Assembly: GCF_004355225.1 (NCBI RefSeq)
Contig: NZ_CP037933.1
Location: 3,782,001 to 3,846,000 of the forward strand
Source: Flavobacterium nackdongense
GTDB taxonomy: Bacteria; Bacteroidota; Bacteroidia; Flavobacteriales; Flavobacteriaceae
Length of the DNA stretch: 64,000 nucleotides
Direction: 5' to 3'
The position numbers were made by a program, and so were the translations under genes. The notes under the pieces were generated by a model. It did no database searches and was not told the DNA's origin. It was given only the letters and a program-made list of their open reading frames with translations. Shown here in pieces: positions 49,665-61,914 of the stretch (position 1 is its first letter; each line of letters begins with the position of its first letter).

Positions 49665-49713
49665 TTTGTTTTTTAAAATATAACCAATTACAATATAAAG
49701 TAATTCAATAAGA

Positions 49714-50670
49714 ATGAAAAAAAACTTTAGTATTAAAACATTGCTACTCTTGACCCTGTTTTTTGGTGTCACAGATTTTTTACAGGCCCAAAACGAAGTG
49801 CTTCCTTTATGGAACGGAGAAATTCCGGGCGCAATTTCTAACAAAGAATACAAGGAAGAAACAGAAATAAAAGGCGGGTTGGTTGAGTTTTACAGTAAAG
49901 TTTCAGTACCGACTTTAACCGTATGCAAACCAGAAAAACCAAACGGAACGGCAGTAGTTATTTATCCGGGAGGTGCTTATCTCAGGCTTTATATGATTGG
50001 CGAAGGTTATAAAATAGCCAAATGGTTGAACTCACAAGGAATAACAGCTTTTATTTTAAAATATAGATTGCCAAGTGACGAAATCATGAAAGACAAAACC
50101 ATTGGACCTTTGCAAGATGCACAAGAATCCATTCGGTTTATAAGACGAAATGCGGCACAATGGGGAATAAATGCTCAAAAAGTAGGTGTCATCGGTTTTT
50201 CTGCGGGCGGTCATCTCGCTTCCACACTATCCACTCATTACAATTACGAGCTGTATAAAGTAAAAGATGCTATTAGCGCGAGACCTGATTTTTCTATTTT
50301 AGTCTATCCCGTAATTTCAATGGACGAAACCATTACGCACAAAGGTTCTAGAACCAATCTTTTAGGAATAAAACCAGCTCAGGAATTAATCGAAAAATAT
50401 TCAAACGAAAAGCATATTGATGCTGTAACGCCGCCAACCTATATCGTGCATGCTTTTGACGATACATCGGTAGTAATAGAAAATAGTATTCAGTATTTTT
50501 TGGCATTAAGAAAAAATAAAGTTCCATCCGAAATTCATTTATTCCAAACGGGAAAACACGGTTTTGGTATGGGTCGCCCAGCAACGACAAGTCAAAACTG
50601 GACGAAACAATGCGAAGATTGGTTGAAAATCAATCAATTTATAACAGTTGAGAATCCAACGAAAAATTAA
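49714..50670 (+). CDS. Secreted alpha/beta-hydrolase, acetyl(xylan)-esterase-like
   Basis: 318 residues with a signal peptide (FFGVTDFLQAQ). The fold's signs are the oxyanion-region GGAYLRL, the nucleophile Ser163 in GFSAGGHLAS, the acid Asp in HAFDDTSV and the His in KHGFGMG. It matches BD-FAE/ acetyl-xylan-esterase-like hydrolases that remove acetyl groups from sugars or polysaccharides. In the PUL it would strip O-acetyl decorations so that the glycosidases can act. The deacetylated sugar is not known. It is in operon with the sulfatases and the GH2 enzyme (24 bp downstream). Confidence 0.88.
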   Translation: MKKNFSIKTLLLLTLFFGVTDFLQAQNEVLPLWNGEIPGAISNKEYKEETEIKGGLVEFYSKVSVPTLTVCKPEKPNGTAVVIYPGGAYLRLYMIGEGYKIAKWLNSQGITAFILKYRLPSDEIMKDKTIGPLQDAQESIRFIRRNAAQWGINAQKVGVIGFSAGGHLASTLSTHYNYELYKVKDAISARPDFSILVYPVISMDETITHKGSRTNLLGIKPAQELIEKYSNEKHIDAVTPPTYIVHAFDDTSVVIENSIQYFLALRKNKVPSEIHLFQTGKHGFGMGRPATTSQNWTKQCEDWLKINQFITVENPTKN

Positions 50671-53898
<3,228 letters not shown>

Positions 53899-53912
53899 GT
53901 GAAATAAATAAA

Positions 53913-55049
53913 ATGAAAATGAAGTCCAAAGATATTTTACTAATTGTATTATTGTTTTCTAGCTACTTTGCAATAGCACAAACTGCCTACACCAATTTCA
54001 AACCTGGTGAAGTTTGGTTGGATGACAAGGGAAATGCTGTGAATGCGCACGGAGGCGGTTTTTTGGTGTATGACGAGACCTATTATTGGTTTGGCGAGCA
54101 CAAAGAATCAGGCAAAATGGGGGCGAAAGCATTAGTTGGCGTTCACGTGTACAGCTCTAAAGATTTGTATAATTGGAAAGACGAAGGCGTGGCATTGTCA
54201 ATGTCTAATGACACTACTTCGATGTTACGAAAAGGATGTGTGTTAGAACGCCCAAAGGTCATTTATAATAAAAAGACACAAAAATTCGTCATGTGGTTCC
54301 ACCACGAGTTAAAAGATCAGGGTTACAAAGCCGCATTGACCGGCGTGGCCGTTTCAGATAAGGTTACTGGCCCTTTTAGGTACATCAACAGTATGCGGTT
54401 ACACCCTAAAGTTTATGCAAAAAACTTCACTAAAGAACAACAACAAATAGCGTCGCTTCCGCTAAAAGAGCCTGTAAAACCGAATCATAAAGGCTTTGCT
54501 GGTGTTCATATGATAAGAGATTTTGAAACGGGGCAAATGTCCAGAGATATGAATTTATTTGTAGATGAGGATGAACAAGCTTACCATATTACCGCTTCGG
54601 AAGAGAACCAAACGCTGTTAATTTCTAAACTTTCCGATGATTATTTGTCAATGACCGATGACTATGTGCGTGTTTTTCCTGGCGAAACCAATGAGGCACC
54701 GGCGATTTTGAAAAAAGATGGCAAATATTTTATGTTTTCGTCCTACACAACGGGTTGGAATCCAAATCCGGGTCGATTGGCTGTTTCCGACAATATGATG
54801 TCGGGTTGGAAAGCCTTGGAAAATCCGTGTAGAGGATCAGAAGAAGAAAAGAAAACAACTTTCCATTCGCAAAGCACTTTTGTAATTCCAGTTATCGGAA
54901 AGAAAAATACTTTCATTTATGTTGGTGATCGCTGGAATTCAAAAGATTTGGGCGACAGTCGCTATATATGGTTGCCTGTTGAATTTGAAGATGGAATTCC
55001 GTTTTTGAAGTGGCATCAATCGTGGGATTTGGATTTTTTTAATAAATAG
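53913..55049 (+). CDS. GH43-type glycosidase resembling exo-beta-1,3-galactanase
   Basis: 378 residues with a signal peptide (SYFAIAQ). Instead of the usual GH43 base Asp near the N-terminus, the region reads NAHGGGFLVYDETYYWFGEH, the mark of the exo-beta-1,3-galactanase-like subfamily (GH43_24) and close relatives. In those, the pKa-setting Glu is in ERPKV (here Glu112), the acid Glu in EAPAI (Glu261) and a Gln in the SQST motif replaces the base (Gln320 in FHSQSTFV). All three are present. Subfamily relatives remove galactose from beta-1,3-galactan main chains even past side branches. The start at ATG 53913 gives the signal peptide. The GH43_24 assignment is inferred from motifs. Confidence 0.8.
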   Translation: MKMKSKDILLIVLLFSSYFAIAQTAYTNFKPGEVWLDDKGNAVNAHGGGFLVYDETYYWFGEHKESGKMGAKALVGVHVYSSKDLYNWKDEGVALSMSNDTTSMLRKGCVLERPKVIYNKKTQKFVMWFHHELKDQGYKAALTGVAVSDKVTGPFRYINSMRLHPKVYAKNFTKEQQQIASLPLKEPVKPNHKGFAGVHMIRDFETGQMSRDMNLFVDEDEQAYHITASEENQTLLISKLSDDYLSMTDDYVRVFPGETNEAPAILKKDGKYFMFSSYTTGWNPNPGRLAVSDNMMSGWKALENPCRGSEEEKKTTFHSQSTFVIPVIGKKNTFIYVGDRWNSKDLGDSRYIWLPVEFEDGIPFLKWHQSWDLDFFNK

Positions 55050-55051
55050 AA

Positions 55052-56455
55052 ATGAAAAATTTTACCATTTTTATCCTTATTTGTTTGTGCCAATGTGTTG
55101 GCTACAGCCAAAATGCGCAAAAACCAAACATCATAATTATCCTAGCCGATGATTTGGGCTATGCAGATGTGGGTTTTAATGGATGCAAAGACATTCCAAC
55201 TCCAAACATAGACAGAATAGCCAACGAAGGAGTAAAATTCACCAATGCTTATGTTACCTTTTCTGTTTGTGGACCCAGTAGGGCAGGACTTTTAACAGGT
55301 CGTTATCCGCAACGTTTTGGCTACGAAAGAAACCCACAATACCGTCCTCACGACCCTAATATGGGTTTGCCAAAAACAGAACAAACATTGGCGGAAGCCT
55401 TAAAACAAGTTGGCTACACTTCAGGAATTGTGGGCAAATGGCATCAAGGAGCCGATATTTCGAATCATCCTTTGAACCGAGGATTTCAAGAATTCTTTGG
55501 ACATTTGGGTGGAGGACACGCCTATTTTCCAGAACAATTAACAATCCAAGATAGTTACGCTGTTGACAATGATGAAGGAATGAGTTACAAAACTTGGATT
55601 ATGCGCAATCAAAAGCCTATCCAAACCAAAAAATACCTAACGGACGAGTTTTCGGATGAAGCGGTTCAGTTTGTCGAAAGAAATAAAAAAGAACCTTTCT
55701 TTTTGTATTTATCTTATAACGCTCCACATTCACCGCTTCAAGCTACACAAGAATATTTAGATCGTTTTCCGAATATTGAGGATAAAAAACGAAAAACTTA
55801 TGCTGCAATGGTCAGCGCCGTTGACGATGGTGTAGGAAGACTTTTAGATAAATTAGAAGCGTTACACCTAGATTCGAATACCTTAGTTTATTTCTTGTCT
55901 GATAATGGTGGCCCAGAAAACGACAACAGTTCTGACAATGGTGTTTTGAGAGCCGGAAAGTCATCGGTTTACGAAGGCGGCTTTCACGTTCCTTTTGCTA
56001 TGCAATGGAAAGGCACTGTGAAACCAACGGTCTACGACAATCCAGTTTCGTCACTCGATATTTTTGCAACAATTGCCGCACTTTCAAAAGCCCCAATCAT
56101 CAAAGACAAGCCATTAGATGGCGTTAATTTGATTCCTTTTATAACTGGAAATAATAAAGCAATTCCGCACGAAACCATTTATTTAAGAAAATTTGATGAA
56201 AAGAAATATGCTGTTCGGCACAACGATTTAAAGTTAGTTTTGAACAAAGACAACGAACCAGAACTCTACAATTTGAAAGAGGATATTGGGGAAATAAATG
56301 ATATTGCAAAGCAATTTCCCACAGAACTACAAAAGATGGATAACCTCAGAAAAGAATGGGATTCCCAACTCATCGAGCCAATTTTTGAAGGCCTGATTAT
56401 GAAAAAAAATAAACAAATAAAAAGTAATTTAAATCAAAATGAAACAGTTAAATAA
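55052..56455 (+). CDS. Secreted type I sulfatase (S1)
   Basis: 467 residues with a signal peptide (FTIFILICLCQCVGYSQ). The formylglycine site is Cys73 in SVCGPSRAGLLTG. The metal-binding LADDLGYADVGFNG, KWHQG and SDNGGPEND motifs are complete. The C-terminal subdomain ends in a Lys/Asn-rich tail. The gene begins 2 bp after the GH43 stop codon and its end overlaps the start of the next gene by 17 bp, so it is translated in a tightly linked block with the GH43 and SGNH-esterase genes. Its C-x-P-S-R surroundings differ from the other three, which suggests another sulfate position. Confidence 0.95.
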   Translation: MKNFTIFILICLCQCVGYSQNAQKPNIIIILADDLGYADVGFNGCKDIPTPNIDRIANEGVKFTNAYVTFSVCGPSRAGLLTGRYPQRFGYERNPQYRPHDPNMGLPKTEQTLAEALKQVGYTSGIVGKWHQGADISNHPLNRGFQEFFGHLGGGHAYFPEQLTIQDSYAVDNDEGMSYKTWIMRNQKPIQTKKYLTDEFSDEAVQFVERNKKEPFFLYLSYNAPHSPLQATQEYLDRFPNIEDKKRKTYAAMVSAVDDGVGRLLDKLEALHLDSNTLVYFLSDNGGPENDNSSDNGVLRAGKSSVYEGGFHVPFAMQWKGTVKPTVYDNPVSSLDIFATIAALSKAPIIKDKPLDGVNLIPFITGNNKAIPHETIYLRKFDEKKYAVRHNDLKLVLNKDNEPELYNLKEDIGEINDIAKQFPTELQKMDNLRKEWDSQLIEPIFEGLIMKKNKQIKSNLNQNETVK

Positions 56456-58376
56456 ATATTTTCTTGTCATAGTATTCGTTTTCATAGCTACGGCGGCTTT
56501 TTGCCAAGTAAGACTTCCAAAATTAATTAGCGATGGAATGATTTTACAACGGGATACCAAAATTAAAATTTGGGGTTGGGCTTCCGCCAATGAAAAAATT
56601 GCCATCGATTTTATGAATAAAAAACATAAAATTCAAGCCAATAAACAAGGCCTATGGGAATTGCCATTGACCAATTTAAAAGCAGGTGGCCCTTATGTTA
56701 TGAAGATTGCCGCAAGTAACGCTATCGTAATTAATGATATTTTAATTGGCGATGTTTGGTTGTGTTCAGGTCAGTCCAATATGGCAATGACTGTGGGACA
56801 ATGCCGCGAATTATATGAAACGGAAATTGCCAATTCTGAAAACAAATTCATCAGAAATTTTGAAGTGCCACGAGAATATGAATTCAATACGCCAAGAACG
56901 GATTTAAGTGGCGGTTCGTGGTCGGCGGCCAATCCTGCCAATGTTCCGAAATTTTCGGCAGCGGCTTATTTTTTTGCAAAAAATATCTATGCAAAATACC
57001 AAATTCCAATCGGAATGATCAATTCAAGTTATGGCGGAACTCCTATTCACGCTTGGCTTAGCGAAGAGGCCTTGAAGCCATTTCCCGAAAGCTATAACGA
57101 AATTGCAGCATTAAAAAATCCTGAATTCGTAAAAAGCATCGAAAATAAAGACTTAGAATTAGATAAAACTTGGAATGCAAAGCTGTTGCAAACTGACGAA
57201 GGAATAGCAAGTAAAGGCAATTGGCAATCCAATGCAACATCCATCGCAGATTGGCAGGAAGCTAAAATTCCGGGTTTGACAAACGGCACAGCACTTGAAA
57301 AAGCAAATGGCGTAGTTTGGTATAAAAAAGAAATTGAAGTTACGAAACAAGAAGCCTCGGCTGATGCGATATTGAAGCTAGGTACAATGATGGGAGCCGA
57401 TTCTACTTATGTCAACGGCATATTTGTAGGTTCTACCAAGGATCAATGGTCGTCTCGAAAGTACGGAGTTTTGCCCAATACTTTTGTAGAAGGTAAAAAC
57501 ACCATTACTATTCGTTTGGTTAAAAAAAGAGGCAATGGCGGCTTTGTGGAAGGATTGCAATATCAGCTGGTTACCAAAGGGGGAGCTCTGAATCTTGCGG
57601 GAACTTGGAAATACAAAATAGGCGCAAAAATGGATGCCTTGCCCAACACGGTTAATTTAAGATGGAAACCAACCTCATTGTACAATGCGATGATTCAACC
57701 TTTAAAAAATTACGCAGTTAAAGGCGCATTATGGTACCAAGGCGAAGGAAATTCCGGTAAACCAAAAGAATATGTACAGCTGCAAACAGCACTTATTGGA
57801 GAATTAAGAACCGTTTTTGGCAATCCAAATATGCCTTTTTTGTTTGTGCAATTGCCTAATTATCAAAAGGTACAACCCAATCCAGCCGACAGTAATTGGG
57901 CATTATTAAGAGAATCTCAATTAAAAACTTTGGCAGTACCAAACACCGGAATGGCAACGACAATAGATCTTGGCGAATGGAACGACATTCACCCACATCA
58001 AAAGGAGCCGGTTGGAAAACGCTTAGCGCTTATTGCACAAAATCTAGTGTACGGCGAGGCTAAAGTAGTTTGTTACGGACCAAAATTCGAATCAATGCTA
58101 GTAGAAAAAGGTAAAATCATACTCTCTTTTGCCACTTTTGGAAGCGCAATGCAATTCAAAGGAGAAGGTACACACACCAATTTTGCCATAGCTGGCGAAG
58201 ACAAAAAGTTCGTTTGGGCTGAGGCCAAAATCGAAAACGGGAAAATTATAGTTTCAAGCGCAGCTGTTCCGAATCCTGTAGCTGTCCGTTATGCTTGGGC
58301 AGACAATCCCGAGGGCGAAAAATTATTCAACACCGAAGGCATTCCGGCTTCTCCGTTCAGAACAGATTCTTGGTAG
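56439..58376 (+). CDS. Sialate O-acetylesterase-type SGNH hydrolase (SASA)
   Basis: 645 residues with a signal peptide (VIVFVFIATAAFCQ). The nucleophile is Ser113 in LCSGQSNMAM; block III is WYQGEGNSG; the Asp/His pair is in DIHPHQKEPVG. A jelly-roll domain of about 120 residues is inserted in the SGNH fold (VWYKKEIEVTKQ...VRLVKKRGNGGF), as usual in this family. SASA proteins remove O-acetyl groups from sialic acid, but many in PULs act on other acetylated glycans; no sialidase or NAN genes are here, so acetylated galactan or another sugar is more likely. Start 17 bp inside the previous gene. Confidence 0.93.
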   Translation: MKQLNKYFLVIVFVFIATAAFCQVRLPKLISDGMILQRDTKIKIWGWASANEKIAIDFMNKKHKIQANKQGLWELPLTNLKAGGPYVMKIAASNAIVINDILIGDVWLCSGQSNMAMTVGQCRELYETEIANSENKFIRNFEVPREYEFNTPRTDLSGGSWSAANPANVPKFSAAAYFFAKNIYAKYQIPIGMINSSYGGTPIHAWLSEEALKPFPESYNEIAALKNPEFVKSIENKDLELDKTWNAKLLQTDEGIASKGNWQSNATSIADWQEAKIPGLTNGTALEKANGVVWYKKEIEVTKQEASADAILKLGTMMGADSTYVNGIFVGSTKDQWSSRKYGVLPNTFVEGKNTITIRLVKKRGNGGFVEGLQYQLVTKGGALNLAGTWKYKIGAKMDALPNTVNLRWKPTSLYNAMIQPLKNYAVKGALWYQGEGNSGKPKEYVQLQTALIGELRTVFGNPNMPFLFVQLPNYQKVQPNPADSNWALLRESQLKTLAVPNTGMATTIDLGEWNDIHPHQKEPVGKRLALIAQNLVYGEAKVVCYGPKFESMLVEKGKIILSFATFGSAMQFKGEGTHTNFAIAGEDKKFVWAEAKIENGKIIVSSAAVPNPVAVRYAWADNPEGEKLFNTEGIPASPFRTDSW

Positions 58377-58433
58377 ATAAACTGATTCTTATAAAAAAAC
58401 ACCTTTTACATACCTTATTTAACCACTAACACA

Positions 58434-60863
58434 ATGAAAAAAAGCCTATTTATTATTAGCTTGATGTGCCTCGCTTTTCAACTGCAAGCTCAAAAAAGAG
58501 AAGTACAATTACTCGATACAGGTTGGCGTTTCCTCAATAAAGAAATCCCAACAACTAATATAAATCAAGTTGACGATTCCTCGTGGCAGACCGTTACCGT
58601 TCCCCACGATTGGGCAATTGCAGGACCTTTTGATATGACCATCGATATGCAAAAAGTTACCGTGATTGAAGATGGCGATCGAGGGGCAAAATTACGAACA
58701 GGAAGAACTGGAGCGTTGCCTTGTTTCGGAATTGGTTGGTATAGAAAAGCATTAAACATTTCAAAATCTGATGAAGGGAAACGAATTTTTGTAGAATTTG
58801 ATGGTGCAATGAGCCGTTCGAAAGTATATTTAAACGGCGTTTATATTGGCGAATGGCCTTATGGCTATTCTTCTTTTTCGTTTGAATTGACAAAATACAT
58901 TCAGTTAGGAAAAGAAAATATTTTATCTGTTCGTTTAGAAAACAAAGAAGAATCGTCAAGATGGTATTCGGGAGCAGGAATTTATAGAAATGTACGATTG
59001 GTAAAAACAGCTCCGGTTCGAGTGGCACAATGGGGAACTTATATTACAACTCCAGTTGTTTCACCTAAAATGGGCGAAGTCAACATTAAAACCGAAATTG
59101 ATGGAGATGAAAAAGTACAACTAATAACAGAAATTTTTGATGCTAAAGGACAAAAAGTAGCCTCAACAAAAAGCGAGGGGAATAAAGCATTTGAACAAAA
59201 ATTGAAAGTCAATAAACCAAGTTTATGGAGCCCTGAAACGCCTGTTTTATATACTGCTGTTTCAAAAGTTTTTGTTGGTAAAATTCAAAAAGACGAATAT
59301 AAATCGGTGTTTGGTTTTAGAACCATTAAGTTCGACAGGGATAAAGGATTTTTCTTAAACGGAAAATATACCAAATTCAAAGGCGTTTGTTTGCACCACG
59401 ATTTAGGACCAATAGGTGCTGCAGTCAATTTTAGAGCTACCGAGCGTCAATTGGTAATGATGAAAGAAATGGGTGTAAATGCCATTCGAACATCGCACAA
59501 TCCTCCGTCATTAGAATTATTAAAAATATGCGACAGCATCGGATTGATGGTACAAGTAGAATCTTTCGACGAATGGAAAAACGGTAAAAACACCAATGGT
59601 TATGGCGAATTTTTTGACCAATGGGCCGAAAAAGATTTAACAGCAATGATCAAAAGAGACCGAAACCATCCATCTGTGGTGATGTGGAGCATAGGAAATG
59701 AAATCAGAGAACAAGGTATGCCCGAAGGTGCTGCAATGGCAAAATTTTTAACGAAAATTAGTCACGATTTAGACCCAACTCGTCCTGTTTCGGCGGGTTT
59801 CAATAATTGGAAAGGAGCCATAAAAAATGGTTTAGCAGCAGAAGTAGATTTAGTTGGTTTTAATTACGCACCCGATTTCTATGAAAAAATGCGCCAAGAA
59901 AACCCGACATTTACTATTTATGGTAGCGAAACCGCTTCGACAGTAAGTTCTCGTGGAGAATATAAATTTCCTGTAACTCCTTCTAAAAAAGCGTGGTACA
60001 CAGACTATCAATTAACAAGTTATGACCTAGAAACCTGTAGCTGGGCAGACCTACCTGATTATGAATTTCAATACCAAGATGATTTAGACTGGGTGGCTGG
60101 AGAATTTGTTTGGACAGGTTTTGATTATTTGGGCGAACCTTCGCCTTATAATGAAGGAACGCCAGCACGAAGTTCTTATTTTGGAATTGTTGATTTAGCT
60201 GGAATCCCAAAAGACAGGTATTATTTGTACCAAAGCAAATGGAGCGAAAAACCCGTTTTTCACGTTTTGCCACATTGGACTTGGCCTGATCGTTTGAATC
60301 AAAAAGTGCCTGTTTTTGTTTATACCAATTATCCAAAAGCAGAATTATTTGTCAACGGAAAAAGTATGGGTACAAGAGTAAAAGACAAATCAAGTATGCT
60401 TAAAAGATACCGTTTGATGTGGGATGATGTAATTTATGAACCAGGAGAAATCAAAGTAGTGGGGTATGATAAAAACGACAAAGTGGTGGCAGAAAAAATC
60501 ATCAAAACCGCTGGCGAAACTTATAACATAAAACTTACTGCCGACAGACAAACCATTAAAGCTGATGGAAAAGATTTGTCTTTCGTAACTGTTGAACTTT
60601 TAGATAAGGATGGAAATTTGTGCCCAAGAGCCGCTAATTTATTGTTCTTTGATGTAACTGGTGCTGGAAAATTAAAAGCCGTTTGCAATGGCGATGCCAC
60701 AGACCAAACGTCTTTTGCTTCAAAATATATGAGAACATTCAACGGAAAATTAGTGGTAACTGTTGAATCTGACACTACTGCTGGAGAAATTACTTTGAAA
60801 GTTTCTGGAGGATTACTGAACGCAGAAGAAGTAAAAATCACAACTGAAAATTTGACTAAATAA
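58434..60863 (+). CDS. GH2 glycosidase (beta-galactosidase type) with DUF4982
   Basis: 809 residues with a signal peptide (ISLMCLAFQLQAQ). Layout: sugar-binding jelly roll (TVTVPHDWAIAGPF, VEFDGAMSRSKVYLNG), immunoglobulin-like domain, TIM barrel with acid/base Glu423 in SIGNEIREQG and nucleophile Glu499 in YGSETAST, then DUF4982 (VFVYTNYPKAELFVNGKSMG) and an Ig-like invasin-type domain (IKADGKDLSFVTVELLD). It lacks the Bgal_small domain of the first GH2, so the two differ in specificity. Enzymes of this layout include beta-galactosidases and beta-glucuronidases; no residue here decides between them firmly. Context favours galactose. Confidence 0.93.
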   Translation: MKKSLFIISLMCLAFQLQAQKREVQLLDTGWRFLNKEIPTTNINQVDDSSWQTVTVPHDWAIAGPFDMTIDMQKVTVIEDGDRGAKLRTGRTGALPCFGIGWYRKALNISKSDEGKRIFVEFDGAMSRSKVYLNGVYIGEWPYGYSSFSFELTKYIQLGKENILSVRLENKEESSRWYSGAGIYRNVRLVKTAPVRVAQWGTYITTPVVSPKMGEVNIKTEIDGDEKVQLITEIFDAKGQKVASTKSEGNKAFEQKLKVNKPSLWSPETPVLYTAVSKVFVGKIQKDEYKSVFGFRTIKFDRDKGFFLNGKYTKFKGVCLHHDLGPIGAAVNFRATERQLVMMKEMGVNAIRTSHNPPSLELLKICDSIGLMVQVESFDEWKNGKNTNGYGEFFDQWAEKDLTAMIKRDRNHPSVVMWSIGNEIREQGMPEGAAMAKFLTKISHDLDPTRPVSAGFNNWKGAIKNGLAAEVDLVGFNYAPDFYEKMRQENPTFTIYGSETASTVSSRGEYKFPVTPSKKAWYTDYQLTSYDLETCSWADLPDYEFQYQDDLDWVAGEFVWTGFDYLGEPSPYNEGTPARSSYFGIVDLAGIPKDRYYLYQSKWSEKPVFHVLPHWTWPDRLNQKVPVFVYTNYPKAELFVNGKSMGTRVKDKSSMLKRYRLMWDDVIYEPGEIKVVGYDKNDKVVAEKIIKTAGETYNIKLTADRQTIKADGKDLSFVTVELLDKDGNLCPRAANLLFFDVTGAGKLKAVCNGDATDQTSFASKYMRTFNGKLVVTVESDTTAGEITLKVSGGLLNAEEVKITTENLTK

Positions 60864-60896
60864 TCGTCTAGTCAATTTTGAAATAAAAAAATTAAA

Positions 60897-61808
60897 ATGA
60901 AGAAACAAATTTTATTATTCTTAGGGTTTTTGATTGTTTTAACTATTGGATGTAAATCGAAGCACGGAATTTCCACAGCTAAGAATCCTGCTTTTGTTGA
61001 TAAAGAAACACCTAATTCAGCCAAACCATTTATAGTTTCGGATTCTACTTCGACAAAAACTAAGAAAAGCAACTGGAAGTTGGTTTTTTCAGACGAGTTT
61101 AATGATACTAAAATCGATACTTCGAAATGGAACGTAGAAAATGCTCCGAAAAAACGTGTCGATATTATGTTGTATTCCAATGACGACCAAGTGCAAGAGA
61201 AAGACGGAAAAGCCTATATTTATTATAGCAAATCGTCCTTAAACGACACCACTTATATGGCGGGACGATTTAATTCCAATAAAAAATACGCGCCAACCTA
61301 CGGCTATTTCGAAACAAGAATGCATTTAGTAAAACCCGATGGCTATCAAAGTGCTTTTTGGATGATGCCTGAAGGAAATGGAATGGCGTCAACAACAACA
61401 CCCGATGGTACTGCCAATGATGGTGCTGAAATAGACATTGTCGAAGGCAATAAATTACGTTCCTATTCGCTTGGTTTGCATTGGGATGGGTATGCTAAAC
61501 CTGCACACAAAGGCACTGGAAGCAATATTAAAAAGCCTAACATTCACGATACGGAATACCATATTTTTGCATTAGAATGGACACCCACTTACTTGAAATT
61601 TTATTGTGATGGCAAAGTAGTAAAAGAAATAACCGATCCAAAAGCAATCCCGCAGGTAGCGGAGTATCTCTATTTTTCTGGTAGCTGTTTTGGGAAAAAT
61701 GATTGGTTGCAGGGTGATGTTCGCAAAAATGACTTCATTCAAAAGGGAGGTGTAGCAGAAGCTTATATCGATTATGTACGGGTATATCAAACAAAGGAAA
61801 TAAAGTAA
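60897..61808 (+). CDS. GH16 endo-glycanase, lipoprotein
   Basis: 303 residues. The lipobox (IVLTIGCKS) anchors it to the cell surface or periplasm. GH16 beta-jelly-roll with the catalytic EIDIVE: nucleophile Glu178, Asp180, acid/base Glu183. The entry loop DEFNDTKIDTSKWN and FETRMHLVKPDGYQSAFWMMP are typical. GH16 covers laminarinases, agarases, porphyranases, kappa-carrageenases and endo-beta-1,3-galactanases; the sequence lacks clear marks of any one that I can read, though with the GH43 enzyme an endo-beta-galactanase is attractive. As the only clear endo-enzyme on the operon it would make the fragments that SusCD imports. Confidence 0.92.
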   Translation: MKKQILLFLGFLIVLTIGCKSKHGISTAKNPAFVDKETPNSAKPFIVSDSTSTKTKKSNWKLVFSDEFNDTKIDTSKWNVENAPKKRVDIMLYSNDDQVQEKDGKAYIYYSKSSLNDTTYMAGRFNSNKKYAPTYGYFETRMHLVKPDGYQSAFWMMPEGNGMASTTTPDGTANDGAEIDIVEGNKLRSYSLGLHWDGYAKPAHKGTGSNIKKPNIHDTEYHIFALEWTPTYLKFYCDGKVVKEITDPKAIPQVAEYLYFSGSCFGKNDWLQGDVRKNDFIQKGGVAEAYIDYVRVYQTKEIK

Positions 61809-61914
61809 AAAATACAAAACGGACTGGAAAGATGAATTGTTCGAAGCAACTGTATTTCTTTTCAATTTTTTTTTCTAATCGTACATTTTTTGAATCCTAT
61901 TTTAACACAGACAG

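Noticed and set aside
56439..58376. Sialic acid catabolism
   Set aside because: The SASA-family esterase is not joined by sialidase, NanA or NanE genes; it is better read as a general glycan deacetylase of the PUL.
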